DNA of 64,000 nucleotides, taken from Blattamonas nauphoetae (taxonomy: Eukaryota > Preaxostyla > Oxymonadida). Below, piece by piece: positions 11,111-21,914 of the stretch (its first letter is position 1; the number at the start of each line of letters is the position of its first letter). Location: the NCBI GenBank assembly GCA_033064195.1, contig JARBJD010000078.1, positions 124,001 to 188,000 of the forward strand, written 5' to 3'. Both the position numbers and the translations under genes were made by a program. The notes under the pieces are model-generated. The model saw nothing but the letters and a program-made list of their open reading frames with translations, had not been told where the DNA came from and did not search any database.

Positions 11111-12268
11111 TTAACCTCCTCGAACATGCCGCCTCTCCAAGTTCATTCCTTGGTTTGTGGCTATTTTCAGGGTGTTCTGCTGGATTTCTTGGTCAAAAAA
11201 CGTTCGTTGAGGAATCTGCATCCGTTGCTCGACCCCGTCTTCCTCGCCATCCTGTGCAAGGAGACGGAAGAAAGAACGCCATGGGTGCTTCCTGTGGTTG
11301 GATTCTGATGGTGTGATTTCCTGTCCCATCGCCACGCACAAGTTGAAGAGGGAGTGGTCATCAGTGTATTCGACAAAGCATCCCGCAATCACAAATGCAA
11401 GGTCAGCAAGGGAGATGAACAATGGAGGGTGTTGGGCGGAGCAGAGAAACAAGGCGAGTGTTCCCAGAAGACGAAGGAAGAAGACCCCCTTCCACGTTCC
11501 ATCCATTGTGAACCGTAAACGGAACAATGACGAGAGATAATCTTGAATGGGATGCAAAACAGTGTCTATAATCATCTGTTCTGGAACCTGTTCTGTTGTG
11601 TCTTCAGGGGAGCAAGGATTGGAGGTAGAGATCGCTGACGAGATAAGATCATTCACAATGATAAGGAATGATTCATGCAATGGAGAATCGTCGACCAAAC
11701 TTTTGTGCCTCGTGAGACCGATTGTGATCAACTGGATAACATTCAATTCGAGAAATGGCTTGATCGTGTTGGTTTCTTTGAGGGGAACAAATGAAGAGAC
11801 CATTTGGACTGATGTTGATAATAAATTCGGAGAATCGGTCTTAAATAACGTCGTGGCACCTTCGAGAAAGTCCTCAAATGAAGAATCAGCTGGAACGAGT
11901 GATTCTCTCATCTGTGCACCACGAATGGGATGCTTGGTATACTCAAGAATTCGAAGCAAGACAACGAGGGCAGCATCAATGCATTCCATTGTGGGGTGGG
12001 GTTCATTGTGGAGATATTTGATAATTGATTGGTACATTTTTGAGAGATCTTCAGGAGAAGTTTTTGACGAGACTGTGTGATACATGAACAGGGGCTCCTG
12101 TGTTGTTTCGAGATCAGCATCCGAAGACTGAGATGGGGTAGTGGAATTTTTGTGTGAAAGGAGTGTGTTCATCCAGATTCGATTGACAGGTTTATCGTGA
12201 AAAATATTGTGAGACAGATCTAATTGAGTCAAACAATCGTGAAGGTCTCGAGATGAAAAATGTCTCAA
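11111..12268 (-). CDS. Armadillo-like repetitive-family protein
   Basis: All-alpha protein of about 350-385 residues. Its C-terminal region (EDGVEQRM...QRTFFDQ...GMNLERR) matches the layout of a repetitive Armadillo-like family that is very numerous in oxymonads. The open frame begins without an ATG at 12268, and the first in-frame ATG is near 12172. The codons before it spell a single leucine-rich-repeat-like unit (CLTQLDLSHNIF). eIF1A ends at 12351, so there is no room for a long 5' exon, and the copy may be truncated at its N-terminus. Function is unknown. The predicted helical repeats suggest a protein-binding scaffold. The stop codon is followed after one codon by the ATG of the thioesterase gene. 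Confidence 0.6.
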   Translation of the reverse strand: MRHFSSRDLHDCLTQLDLSHNIFHDKPVNRIWMNTLLSHKNSTTPSQSSDADLETTQEPLFMYHTVSSKTSPEDLSKMYQSIIKYLHNEPHPTMECIDAALVVLLRILEYTKHPIRGAQMRESLVPADSSFEDFLEGATTLFKTDSPNLLSTSVQMVSSFVPLKETNTIKPFLELNVIQLITIGLTRHKSLVDDSPLHESFLIIVNDLISSAISTSNPCSPEDTTEQVPEQMIIDTVLHPIQDYLSSLFRLRFTMDGTWKGVFFLRLLGTLALFLCSAQHPPLFISLADLAFVIAGCFVEYTDDHSLFNLCVAMGQEITPSESNHRKHPWRSFFRLLAQDGEEDGVEQRMQIPQRTFFDQEIQQNTLKIATNQGMNLERRHVRGG

Positions 12269-12350
12269 CGATATATTAACAACTTAAAAATCATCAAAAA
12301 AGATGTTTCGTGAGGTGATTCAAGAAGGGTCCGCTAAAAGAATGCCTTGT

Positions 12351-12904
12351 CTACAAAGTGTCGACATCAACGCCATCTCCACCATCTTCATCATCCGACA
12401 CAAAACGGATATCGTCATTTCCGGCACCGCCTTCAGTTTGGGCCTCACTGATCTGGATGTGCTCTGGGATGTGTCCAAATTCTTTGAGACGTTTTGCTTC
12501 ATCAGGCGAATATTTCAAGATGACATCGGCTTTATCATCCTGGAAGTCACGCAAACTGACGAGAATGACATCACCTGGTTTGATCCAGACACGGCGAATC
12601 ATCTTTCCGCGGATTGTGCACATTCTCTTCTTTCCGTCGAAGCTGTGAATTAAAACGATGAACTGTGAACAAAAGAGAAAAGTCTCACCAATTAGCTTCG
12701 AGTCTTCCATTTCCCAACATCCTTACCACTTGTGCATATTCCTGGCATTCCTCTTTGAAGATAAGTTCGCGCTTTTCATCCTGGTCCCGACGCGGTCCTA
12801 CAAAAGAAGAGATGAAACAGTGAAAGAGAAAAACGAAATGCGAACACATCTCTAAAAGAGAAAAGCAACCTTTCCGATTCTTTGCTCCTTTGTTTCGTGA
12901 CATT
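12351..12904 (-). CDS. eIF1A: Translation initiation factor eIF1A
   Basis: eIF1A binds the A site of the small ribosomal subunit and helps scanning and start-codon choice. Three exons, 12904-12871, 12797-12689 and 12642-12351, encode 144 residues, the family's usual length. The introns start GTTGCT and GTGAGA and end TTTGTAG and TTCACAG. The N-terminus [12 protein letters not shown] is the basic tail. [20 protein letters not shown] and the following [20 protein letters not shown] form the OB fold. The C-terminus is the acidic tail ([14 protein letters not shown]). Everything expected is present. Only the second splice junction has an alternative acceptor nearby. Confidence 0.96.
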
Positions 12905-13105
12905 CTTGACCCATTTTCTTTTTGAAGACACTCCCACAATCTATCCACCCTTCCAGTGACATTTCTCAACACTTTCCGTTTATTTTTTCGTTTGTATTTT
13001 CATTTGGGTTATTTTCAATCGTTTCAGTCCTCTCTATCAAGAAATGGACCCGAAGACTGACGACCAGTTCTCCTCTCTCCGTCGGGTATTTATTCCTTGA
13101 TTCAC

Positions 13106-14842
13106 ATGTTTTCATCTTTCCCCGTCCAGATAAACTTACAGCCAAACCATTCACCCAGATCATCTCCAATCGCGTCGTCTTTCAGGCAGTCATCAAAAGT
13201 GCAACATCCTCCCCTTTCTTTCTCTGAAAACCCATTCACGCACACCCACACCAATGATCCTAATCGAGGGCTTCCACTTCGCTCGAAGCATCTCTTCGAC
13301 AGTTTTGTTCGGCGACAAGCAGAGACAATGAAAGCTGAACAAAACACCTCGTCCCGAGGATATGTCGAACAGAAAAAAGAATGCGGCCTTTTTGTTGTTC
13401 CTCTCTTTGGACCGTCGAGTTCATCAGACGAAAAAGCACAAGGAACATCCATTATCCGAGATGTTGGCTGTTTGTACGGAGTTACCTCGAAACAGCCTAA
13501 CACAGACGACCCAACTGAACAAAAAGATGATTTTGTTCCAATATTTGGTCGTACACTTGGAATGGATGGGGGACGGGCGACTTCCGATTCGAGAATCAAT
13601 CGCGCGTTGATTCCGTCCTCTCATACGCCGATTGTGGTCTCAGCGCAAACAGAATATGAAGCAGTGGAAGGAGGAATGAATGGAAAGGGATTCATACCAA
13701 CCCTTCTCAATCAATTAGAACAGAATGAAACTTCTGAACACGGAGCCATTTCAGAAACGAAAGGCATCGTGAAGAAACTTCAACAGAACGTAAAAACTGG
13801 CCTTCTGAAGCGACAGAAACAAGTTCAGCCTGAAACTAAGCTCCAAATGCCGTCGATGTCTCGTCTCGTCCCACATCATGAACCCTCGTCCACACCGACC
13901 TCTGCCGATGACTCTGTCGTGTATATGACAGTTTCTGTTGTTGGAGACATCGTCTGGCTGTGTGTTCTTCTTGAAAGGAGCATAAATTGCCGCTTTTACT
14001 CCAAAACTCTCGGCCGAGCACTTCGCTCTCATCTCGCGAGCAAATCTCCTGCAGAAGCAGACCACCTCCTCATTCACCATTCTGACACGTTTTTTTTGGA
14101 TGAGATTCCACCGCACTATCCATTTCTCCCCCTCACCCTTCGCGAGTTTTCAACACCCGTGACGCTCTCTCAACTGAAGCACGAAAGCCAAATTGAAGAA
14201 CAGCCGAGAAGAATGAAAGGAGCGAAGGACAAAATGGAGAAGGAGATCCCCACAACACTCTTCATCGTCGAAGATGACACCAAACAGCCTCTCACTCCGC
14301 TTTACAACCCAAACGTCTTCGTCGTGCGCTATTTGAAGAAATGGAGGAGGCCAGACAAACGAGAACAACATGAACACGCAGGTCCCTCTGCCGCTGGTTC
14401 TCTTCCGACCTTCTCCTCCGCTGTGGCCGGCAACACGTCTCCGTTGTCTGCCGGTCGCTCTCTGTCGTTTCCTGAGCGTCGGTTCTCCTCGACCGTTGGA
14501 CTCATCCGCTCTTTCCAGTCCTCTCGTCTGAATCCAGGCTCGCCCTCCTTCGTCCCGCGTGCCGTAGCCTCGGCATCTCCTCCCGAGTCGGCAGTTCTGC
14601 CAACTCCGCCTGCGTTGCCGCTGAGCCCTCCGACTGACGTCCGATGCGACGAGTCTGACGGTTGTGCCGGTTGGGAAGGAAATGAGGACGATCTCGCTCT
14701 TCCCTCTTCCATCCACATTCCTGGCCTGACCCAAAACACAACATCGTTCTCGTCGTTTGTGCCCCGCTGGCACTCAGCAAGGTCAACCTCTCCTCCGCTC
14801 ATCCTTCCTTCTACACCGTTGTTCTTGTCAACCAGATGTTGA
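13106..14842 (+). CDS. Unrecognised protein, Ser/Pro-rich C-terminus
   Basis: Single long frame of about 578 codons. The first ATG in it is at 13106, and the region before it is already T-rich, so an intron or later start is possible. I do not recognise the family. The first 270 residues are polar and low in hydrophobic content. A central 130 residues (about 300-430) look folded, with hydrophobic strands and helices (VYMTVSVVGDIVWLCVLLE). The last 150 residues are Ser/Pro-rich and probably disordered. No signal peptide or clear membrane helix is seen. It sits upstream of an Armadillo-like gene on the same strand and is divergent from eIF1A. Confidence 0.5.
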   Translation: MFSSFPVQINLQPNHSPRSSPIASSFRQSSKVQHPPLSFSENPFTHTHTNDPNRGLPLRSKHLFDSFVRRQAETMKAEQNTSSRGYVEQKKECGLFVVPLFGPSSSSDEKAQGTSIIRDVGCLYGVTSKQPNTDDPTEQKDDFVPIFGRTLGMDGGRATSDSRINRALIPSSHTPIVVSAQTEYEAVEGGMNGKGFIPTLLNQLEQNETSEHGAISETKGIVKKLQQNVKTGLLKRQKQVQPETKLQMPSMSRLVPHHEPSSTPTSADDSVVYMTVSVVGDIVWLCVLLERSINCRFYSKTLGRALRSHLASKSPAEADHLLIHHSDTFFLDEIPPHYPFLPLTLREFSTPVTLSQLKHESQIEEQPRRMKGAKDKMEKEIPTTLFIVEDDTKQPLTPLYNPNVFVVRYLKKWRRPDKREQHEHAGPSAAGSLPTFSSAVAGNTSPLSAGRSLSFPERRFSSTVGLIRSFQSSRLNPGSPSFVPRAVASASPPESAVLPTPPALPLSPPTDVRCDESDGCAGWEGNEDDLALPSSIHIPGLTQNTTSFSSFVPRWHSARSTSPPLILPSTPLFLSTRC

Positions 14843-14985
14843 TCCAGAGTATTGTTCGTCAATTTTCTCCCAACCCATCATCTTCATCACTTAATAATGG
14901 GTGGATCATTACAAGAATTGTTCCATCACAATTTAAACATCATTGCGTCATTTATCCCTCGTGATCAAAACTTTCGTCCTTCTCG

Positions 14986-15966
14986 ATGGGTTCAACTCAT
15001 TCATCTGAAAGTTTCTCATCTCACAACCCCGAAACCACCAAAGATTTCTTGGACCTATGCCAGCGGACCCAAGATTCAATACCTCTGAATGCTCTCTCTA
15101 TACGACGAGACATCAACTTTCTCGAATCACTCATCCCGTCTTCTCCTTCCTCTGAAGTCTCCTTCACGATTCTTCACGATCTCGTTCCAACTAAAAACAG
15201 AAATTGTGAGGGATTTGTCAACAGTATTATCAAGCTGTTTTCTTCACAAAATCTCCAACTTCTTTCTGTTGTTCTCAGATTTGCTGAACGAACGATATCG
15301 TTCGCGTCCCTCTCAGACACTTTGGACATCATCGAGTGTGGATTCTTTGAACTACTCCCCCGCTCGTTCCTTCAAATGGACATGCACATGCCTCCGAACG
15401 GTCATTTGCTGAATATTCTGCTCCATTGCACTTCGTTGACGCAGTACCAGGCCGTCGTTTCAATCCGAACGAATAAGGCCATCTCAACGGATACTGCCAA
15501 GGAAATCCTCTTGGAGAGAGTCTTCAAGCCTATGACGCCATTCCTGAACTTTATCTGCACAAAGCGATCTCTCCTGTGCAATATCTACGCGATCCCGCCC
15601 CCCACACCTTTCCCCTTTTTCTTCGTTTCCGTAGCCGCTGAACATGAACAAACGAAGGACTTTATCTTCTCCCTTCCAATTCTTGCTTGTGTCACCAGCC
15701 TGTTTGCGTTGTACGAGAGCGATTACACCCATGAACTCATCCGAGGGCAGTTGAAGGGAAAGGATGAAGACTGGAGGAACAGCCACAGCAAAAAGGGGGT
15801 GAGATGCCAAGAAATCTTGCGGAGACTGAAGGAAGAGGGAATTGAAGACGAAATCGAACAGCAGCGAAACAGCGCGCGAATCCACTTTATGCCCGGTATG
15901 GCCCGGCTTCACCCCCGATTCCAACTCATTTTGGATTTCGGGGAGAATGTTGAGGGTGAATGGTGA
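14986..15966 (+). CDS. Armadillo-like repetitive-family protein
   Basis: 326-residue all-helical protein starting MGSTHSSESF. Its C-terminal section (EILRRLKEEGIEDEIEQQ) parallels the end of the related gene at 11111-12268 and the remnant at 30282-31261, so they look like members of one family. It has no introns and no signal peptide. A short upstream frame at 14852-15088 overlaps in another phase and is probably leader sequence. Role unknown. Confidence 0.6.
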   Translation: MGSTHSSESFSSHNPETTKDFLDLCQRTQDSIPLNALSIRRDINFLESLIPSSPSSEVSFTILHDLVPTKNRNCEGFVNSIIKLFSSQNLQLLSVVLRFAERTISFASLSDTLDIIECGFFELLPRSFLQMDMHMPPNGHLLNILLHCTSLTQYQAVVSIRTNKAISTDTAKEILLERVFKPMTPFLNFICTKRSLLCNIYAIPPPTPFPFFFVSVAAEHEQTKDFIFSLPILACVTSLFALYESDYTHELIRGQLKGKDEDWRNSHSKKGVRCQEILRRLKEEGIEDEIEQQRNSARIHFMPGMARLHPRFQLILDFGENVEGEW

Positions 15967-16184
15967 GGTCCATTCATGAACCGATACCGATGTCAAGACA
16001 TGACAGCACGAAGGCGTTCAGATCGCATATTTATCTGATTTTAATCCATTTCATGCGTTCTCTCGTGTTTTTTCCCTTTTGTATTGTTTCAAGTCAACCA
16101 TCAACCAAACGACGAACACGAAACTAAATTATTATGAGCAGGATCTGCCAGTCCTCTGAATAAAACGGAGTCTGATCACAACAA

Positions 16185-19100
16185 ATGGATGATATTGACT
16201 CTCTTGAATCAAATAACGGTCAAAACCACAATAGTGCATTTCTCTGCTGGTATTACAGTGTCACAGACAGTAATTCTTCCCTAACAGGTTCATCACAGGA
16301 ATATTTGAGACCATTTCAGGACTTCATCGACAACCCACCATCCAATAGACGAAAAATTGATTCAAGGGTTTGTTCTTGTCAAGAATAACCCCGTCGTGTT
16401 TGTCTCCTCTCATTCAGACTTGGATGGAATGGTTGGTCGAAGCCATCATCGGATTGTACTCTCGACGGATGCTTCCAGAACATAAACCACCTTTCACTCC
16501 TGACCAGATCTTTATTGACCGTTCTGAAACGATCCGAATCAGTTTCTCATTCTCTTCCTCATTATCTCCACTCTCGTTCCGAAAGATGTTCTTTCGACCT
16601 CTCACAGCTCTGAGTCGCATTATCATCGTCCAACTTTTTCAGATGAACTCCGCACACTTGTCGATTACTTCGACCAAGTTTTTCGGACACTCGCCCTCAC
16701 TTATCGCCTCGAAATTCCCAGAGCACCCGAGTTCAGCGTTTCTGATCTCGTACTCATCCTGTCTGCATTATTTTCCTCCTTTGCAGACGCCAACACGATC
16801 ACATTGACGAAGATAACGAAAGAGAAGTTACACATCCTTGTAAAGTCTTATGTGCCACATATCGCTACCAGACAGCTCACCAAAGGAAAAACTCCTCTGG
16901 CGAACTATATCTGGGCCGTATTGACTCTCCTCCTTCAAGAAGGCCTTGCCAGTTGTGACCCTGCTCTTCTTGTTGGCTCCCCCGACCCAAGAATCCTCCT
17001 TGACCCTTTGATCGTCAAATGCGTTGGACAATTCGCCCGCACGGCCGAGCAGCGGGACTATGCAGATTTCGCCTCTCTCGTGATAGAGATCGACAACCTC
17101 CTCAACCAACACGTCGTGCACCCAGGCTCGTCTCCATCCGACGATCTGATGAATGATTTCGGCTTTCTGAAGAAACCGTGTTTCAGACACACTCTTTTCC
17201 GGCTTCAGGACAAGTACCAGACCCGGAGACAATCCGAAACGAGTCCCTGGGCCTCGCAGGGCGACGAGAGGGACAGCCGATCAGGGACCGCTCTTCCGTT
17301 CGACCCGAGTGAGGTCTCGCAATCAACACTGTTCACTCCCGAATCGTCTCATCGTGACTCGCGTTTGTCAACAATGGGATCACTCCCGACGTCTTCTTCA
17401 CTTTCAATTTCGAGCGCAGAAACAATCACAATCCTGAGCATCATCCACAAAATCCTCGCGTCTCCCGCGACTGCCGCTTCGAGTGATGCAGATGCACCAC
17501 GACCAGTTGTCACGGTGGACTTGACTCCATATCTCCCAAGTCAAGTGATGCTCAGCGAGCGATTCTCGTCGTCTCTGTTCCTTGACTCCTCCCCCGAGAG
17601 CGACAACGACGCTCCAATCATCCGCTCGCTGATGCGATGCGATGCGGTGATGGAACGGACTGGGAGCGTCCCCGTCGACGATGTGCCGCAGTTTGTGGAC
17701 GAGGCCGTGTCAGCCCTCCACAGCACCAACATCGAACTCCGTCAGGCCACTCTGCTGGTGTTGGACCAAATCATCCGATTCAAGTCCAAAACACTTATCA
17801 CTCCTTATTTCCTCACCAAACTGAAACACGTCTTCCACGATGGGACACACGAGGAGAAGTTCTTCGCAATCAACGTGCTGATGATGTGGTTCGTGGACCA
17901 GTCGAATGCTGGTCCCATCAGACAGTCACATGTCAACGCGATTGACTGGAAAGGGATTGCAGCGACAGAGCTGAACGAAGACTCCTTCCATCGTGTGATC
18001 CAGCTTCTCTTTCGAGTTCTTGTCGCCGCCGATCGATCGAACGTGCGAATCCAACCCATCGTCGCTCTGTTTCTCGACTTCCACAGACAGCAGAAAGGGC
18101 TGGACCGGTGTTTGGAGCCGATTCTGAACCCGCATCCCAAACAGGACACCGTGATCCATCAGTGCATCGCCATCGCATTCTCTGTTCTGCTCGCTGCCTT
18201 CCATGGGATAGCCTTCCGTCCCGAACTCGTCCGTTTCATGGAGACGCACAACACGTCACTTCGGAACGAAAACAAGCCGCAACTGCACCCGTCCGCCTAT
18301 CTCGTCCACACATCCCGAAGCTCCCGCTGGCCGCCTCTCGCCCCGCTCGACCTGCTCTTCGAACGACAGCTTCGCTTCTCGTCTGAGGCGTTCTTTCAAC
18401 CGGAACCGCATCTGCTGCTCCATAACTTCTCACACTACCTGCCCACTGGACTCGTCTCGCTGCACAATCTTCTCCTCCGCGGCCTCGTCCCGCTGCCTCC
18501 GAAGAACCCGCACAATCAGCCCTTCTTCGTCTTCGCCCCTCTCTTCTTCCTGTTCGAGAAGACGGGAGTCCACCCAACCCTCCTCTTCTCGTACTTCCCT
18601 CCACCTCTCGCTGTCCGCACTCTCGTGACGCAGATGTTGGAGACGCAGGAGATGAATGGCTCAACACCTCACGTCGCCATAGTCCTTGAAACCCTCCTCC
18701 TCTCCACTGCCCCGTTCGGTGATTGTAAGAGCTTGAAAGTCATCTTTCAGAAGTTCATCTCGGCGGACAATCAACACCACCGGAAGCACGGACCAGTCGA
18801 AGCAATCCTCGACACGACAAACGACATCGTCTTCCTGAACATTCCGCCGTCCTTCGACACTCCCTTCCATCGACTCACACGCAGCGTCTCTGTCGACGCT
18901 GTGATGCAACGAAAGAACTTTGATGTGGTTCGAAATCTCTCTCTCCTCGCCCAAATTGTAAGAAGCACTGGTGTGTTTCTTTTTTCGATATTTCTGTTTC
19001 AGAAGGTGTTCGGTTCGTGTTCGAAAAACAGATTCATTCCACTCTCATCGACCTCACTCAGTGTGTTGTGCTTGTCCATCACTCTTTTCTCAGAAGTAGT

Positions 19101-19352
19101 CTCCCGTATGGCGTCTCCGTTGCGATGGAGTGCCTCGTTCGACTTGTCCAACTCAGCACGACCAAGCAATGTCGACGTTTGGTTGAGCGGGGACTGATTG
19201 GTGCTGTGATGTTGGCTATCTCCAACTCATCTTTTTTGGAGGATTATGAGAATGGAATAAGGCTGATTGGGACAATTTTAAGCGCAATTCGGAGTAGAGG
19301 ACTGATTCAACACGTGTCATGTGTTGACTTCAAGTCTCATTTCGATTTATGA
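16185..19352 (+). CDS. Large Armadillo/HEAT-like protein
   Basis: Multi-exon gene for a long helical-repeat protein, about 1000 residues. Exon 1 starts at ATG 16185. An intron near 16369-16417 (GTTTGTTCTT to TTCAG) leads to TWMEWLVEAIIGLYS. At least one more junction lies near 16540, where the frame changes to the segment TFSDELRTLVDYFDQVFRTL. The long exon runs to about 18976. A last intron (donor GTGTGTTTCT, acceptor TTTCAG near 19003) leads to EGVRFVFEKQ and ends in SFLEDYENGIRLIGTIL. Repeated amphipathic helices suggest an Armadillo or HEAT solenoid, with a disordered Ser-rich linker at about residues 300-400. The similar ending SSFLEDYENG is, from memory, common in Blattamonas proteins. 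Exact binding role unknown. The junction near 16540 is uncertain. Confidence 0.65.
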
Positions 19353-19539
19353 CGTTTATTCTGGGATATTATGAGAACGAGTTGAATGATGCCGCCAAAT
19401 TCGGTGGATAAATTTCGCAATCAACTTATGAGTCGGAGAAAGTGGAGAGATCCTGACAACATGTGCAGATCGGCCCATCAATTCCAACTCACAATGTCGA
19501 AACACTCGTAATTCTCGAAATCGATCGGTTTACTTCCGA

Positions 19540-21592
19540 TTGGTGAGATTGTCCATGTCTCTGAAGCGATATCACTGTTCTTATTGTGATTATTCGACGA
19601 ATGACGCAGGGAATCTCAACAAACACGAACGAATCCACACTGGCGAGAATCCGTACAAATGCACGTTTCCTGGATGTAAAATGGCTTTTACACAACTGTC
19701 AAGTTTGCAACAACACGAACGAATCCACACTGGTGAAAAACCGTACAAATGCACATTTCCTGGATGTAGACAAGCATTTTCTACCTCATCCTATCTCAGA
19801 ACACACGAACGATTCCACTCTGGTGAGAAACCATTCAAATGCACATTTCCTGGATGTGTAAAAGCTTTTGCTGTCTCATCTGATCTTAGAAAACACGAAA
19901 GAACTGTCCACAACATTGACACTTCAGTTTCCCTTCCTCCATTCATCATCTTCATTCAGGCGAGACGGAACAGAGTTATCCTGCGGAATGGAGCAAAAGA
20001 CGAAGTCTTGCCAATCTGCCGCTTCTGCACGTCGTCGGAGTGGGCAGACAATGGTGTGTTCTCTTCTGTGTGATGTGTGCAGGGATGGAGTGTGTGAAGT
20101 GTGGGGAGTTCTGCCACGCATCGTGTGCCTCCCAAGATTCGCTCTTTGTGGCGTCGGCCGTGCGAGCTGTGGACTTCGAGTGTGTCTGTTCTGATTCTGA
20201 CTGTCTCCTCTCTTCTCAGCCAGTTTCTGTGCGACTCGTGCTTCGGCGAGCTGACTCCGTCTTCGCTGGCCGAGCTGCTCTTCCCTCGCTCAGCGTCGGT
20301 TGTGCTGCACCACACTTCGGTCTCGTCGGATGGGTCGTGTCTGCCTCTCTCGTTCTGATAGTGGTGTTAGAAAACCGCAAACCGTCAGAAAACCGCAACC
20401 AGCGTGATAAAACCGCCACTTCATTCATGCATTATTCTGTTTTTCTCATGGTCTCTACAGAAGGAATGAATAAGTTTTCTGGAAAAAATGAAGAGGTAAA
20501 ACACATCTGTGAAATGCGACATTGACATCAATGGGTCATGATTCAAACCAAAATTGGTGTTTCTAAGCCCACAACTCAATTCATGTCATTCAACCACAAA
20601 GCTCGTCTCGATTCTCAAATATACCTGTTTTTCAACTCCACCCGACCATTGGTAGTGAGATGATCAGCGATTCAAGGGAGAATTACCAAGTGTCAACAAT
20701 GAAGTATGTCTCTTTCTTAAAATCATACCTGAGATAATCTAATAGATGCAACATTCGGAGGAGGAGATAATATCGGGACTCATACAGATATTGACTTCAA
20801 CTCAGAGTCTCGTGAAAGATCAGTTTAAATTGAGTCACTTCACGATTGTTTGTGATTGATTTTTTCAAAAAGGTGAGAAAATTGGAGATTAGTGTGTAGA
20901 AATGGATAAAGAGCTTTATTATGATGAAGATCGTCCGGTTGCGGGTTTCTGAACACGGGCGGTTTTCTAACACTACTATGATCTTCGCAGGTGCTGTGCT
21001 TCGTCCCCTCCTCAGCCGCCCCTTCACGCTCGTCCTCGCCCGCTCGCTCCACCCCTCCCTCGCTGGCTCCCACAGTTCAGTCGGAGTGTTTGTGGAAGGG
21101 CGAGTGTGTCCGAACGAGCTCGTCGCAATCATGTCTCTTCTTCCTCACTTTCATTCCTTCTCCTTCTTCTTCTCATTCTCGTCTCAATTTCATCTCCATC
21201 TTCAGAAGCGGAAGGAAAGTGTCTGAAGTGTCCTCGGCTGCTGTCTTCACTCGCTCTGATGGTGTGCGTCTGGACACTTCGCTGTCTCCTCTCGCGAGCT
21301 GTCGGATTCGGCGGTCGTTGGAGTGTGGGAACTGCATGGCGGAGGATGGCGAGGACGAGGACGGGACACCCATCGTCGCTGTTTAGTGTGCTCCTCTCTT
21401 CGCTCATCTCTGTTTGTGCTTCTTCTTCGCTGTTGGGATTGGCAGTGCACTGCGTGGGATCGAAGACGAGGAGCTTGTGTTGTGGGAAGGAAGAGGAAGA
21501 GCGAAGGAAGGCGACATGGCTGGGGTTGGCGATGTGGCCGAGCTGGGCAAGTGTGAGTGTGGATGCGAAGTGAGCACAGTCGACTTGTGTGG
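19540..21592 (+). CDS. C2H2 plus PHD zinc-finger gene, 5' part (interrupted)
   Basis: The first exon encodes three to four C2H2 fingers with TFIIIA-type linkers (HTGEKPYKCTFPGC), then a short basic linker. Introns with donor GTGTGT join it to a PHD finger: CRFC, then MECVKCGEFCHASC (the C-x2-C-x4-H-x2-C core), then FLCDSCFGEL after an intron at about 20190-20219. Further exons encode a Ser/Pro-rich stretch, an acidic segment (CGNCMAEDGEDEDGTP) and a second Cys cluster (GKCECGCEV). The coding frame stops at 21592, where a 3.7-kb transposon is inserted. It resumes in frame at 25279. PHD fingers usually read histone tails and C2H2 fingers bind DNA, so the product was probably a chromatin or transcription factor. 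Whether the C2H2 and PHD parts are one gene depends on an unproved junction near 19930-19970. Confidence 0.6.
20361..20976. mobile_element. 616-bp TA-flanked terminal-repeat element (MITE-like)
   Basis: Both ends carry the same inverted repeat of about 40 bp starting GTRGTGTTAGAAAACCGC (20361-20400 and 20937-20976, about 8 mismatches). TA dinucleotides flank both sides (20359-20360 and 20977-20978), the target duplication of Tc1/mariner-type elements. No transposase frame is present inside, so this is a non-autonomous element. It lies in an intron of the PHD-finger gene, before the acceptor GATCTTCGCAG. The 250-codon interior shows only short frames. Confidence 0.75.
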
Positions 21593-21914
21593 GGGACTGT
21601 CTATAGTTCATCAGCAGTTTCAACAGTCCCAATAATTTTGAAAAGAGCCAAAACACTATGGATGGTTTCACTTTTTTTATTTTTCTCCAAATTCTTAAAA
21701 TCACTCAAATATGATGGAAAAGGGGTTTGTTTCGAAATTGAGCTTCGATCGTGACGAGAAACGACACTTTTTTGAAACGCCAATTGAACACATTTATTGT
21801 TTCAAAAACAGATGAGAGAAGATCATGAGGTGAGACAATGTGAAAAAAGAAGGTTCTACAATGGAGAGTACGGATAAGATGTATTGTGAAGAAATAGAGG
21901 CAAAATACTCAATA

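Noticed and set aside
13751-14862. Minus-strand frames of 120-207 codons opposite the 13.1-14.8 kb gene
   Set aside because: The composition is rich in Arg and Ser without folded-looking segments. The plus-strand frame is longer and uninterrupted.
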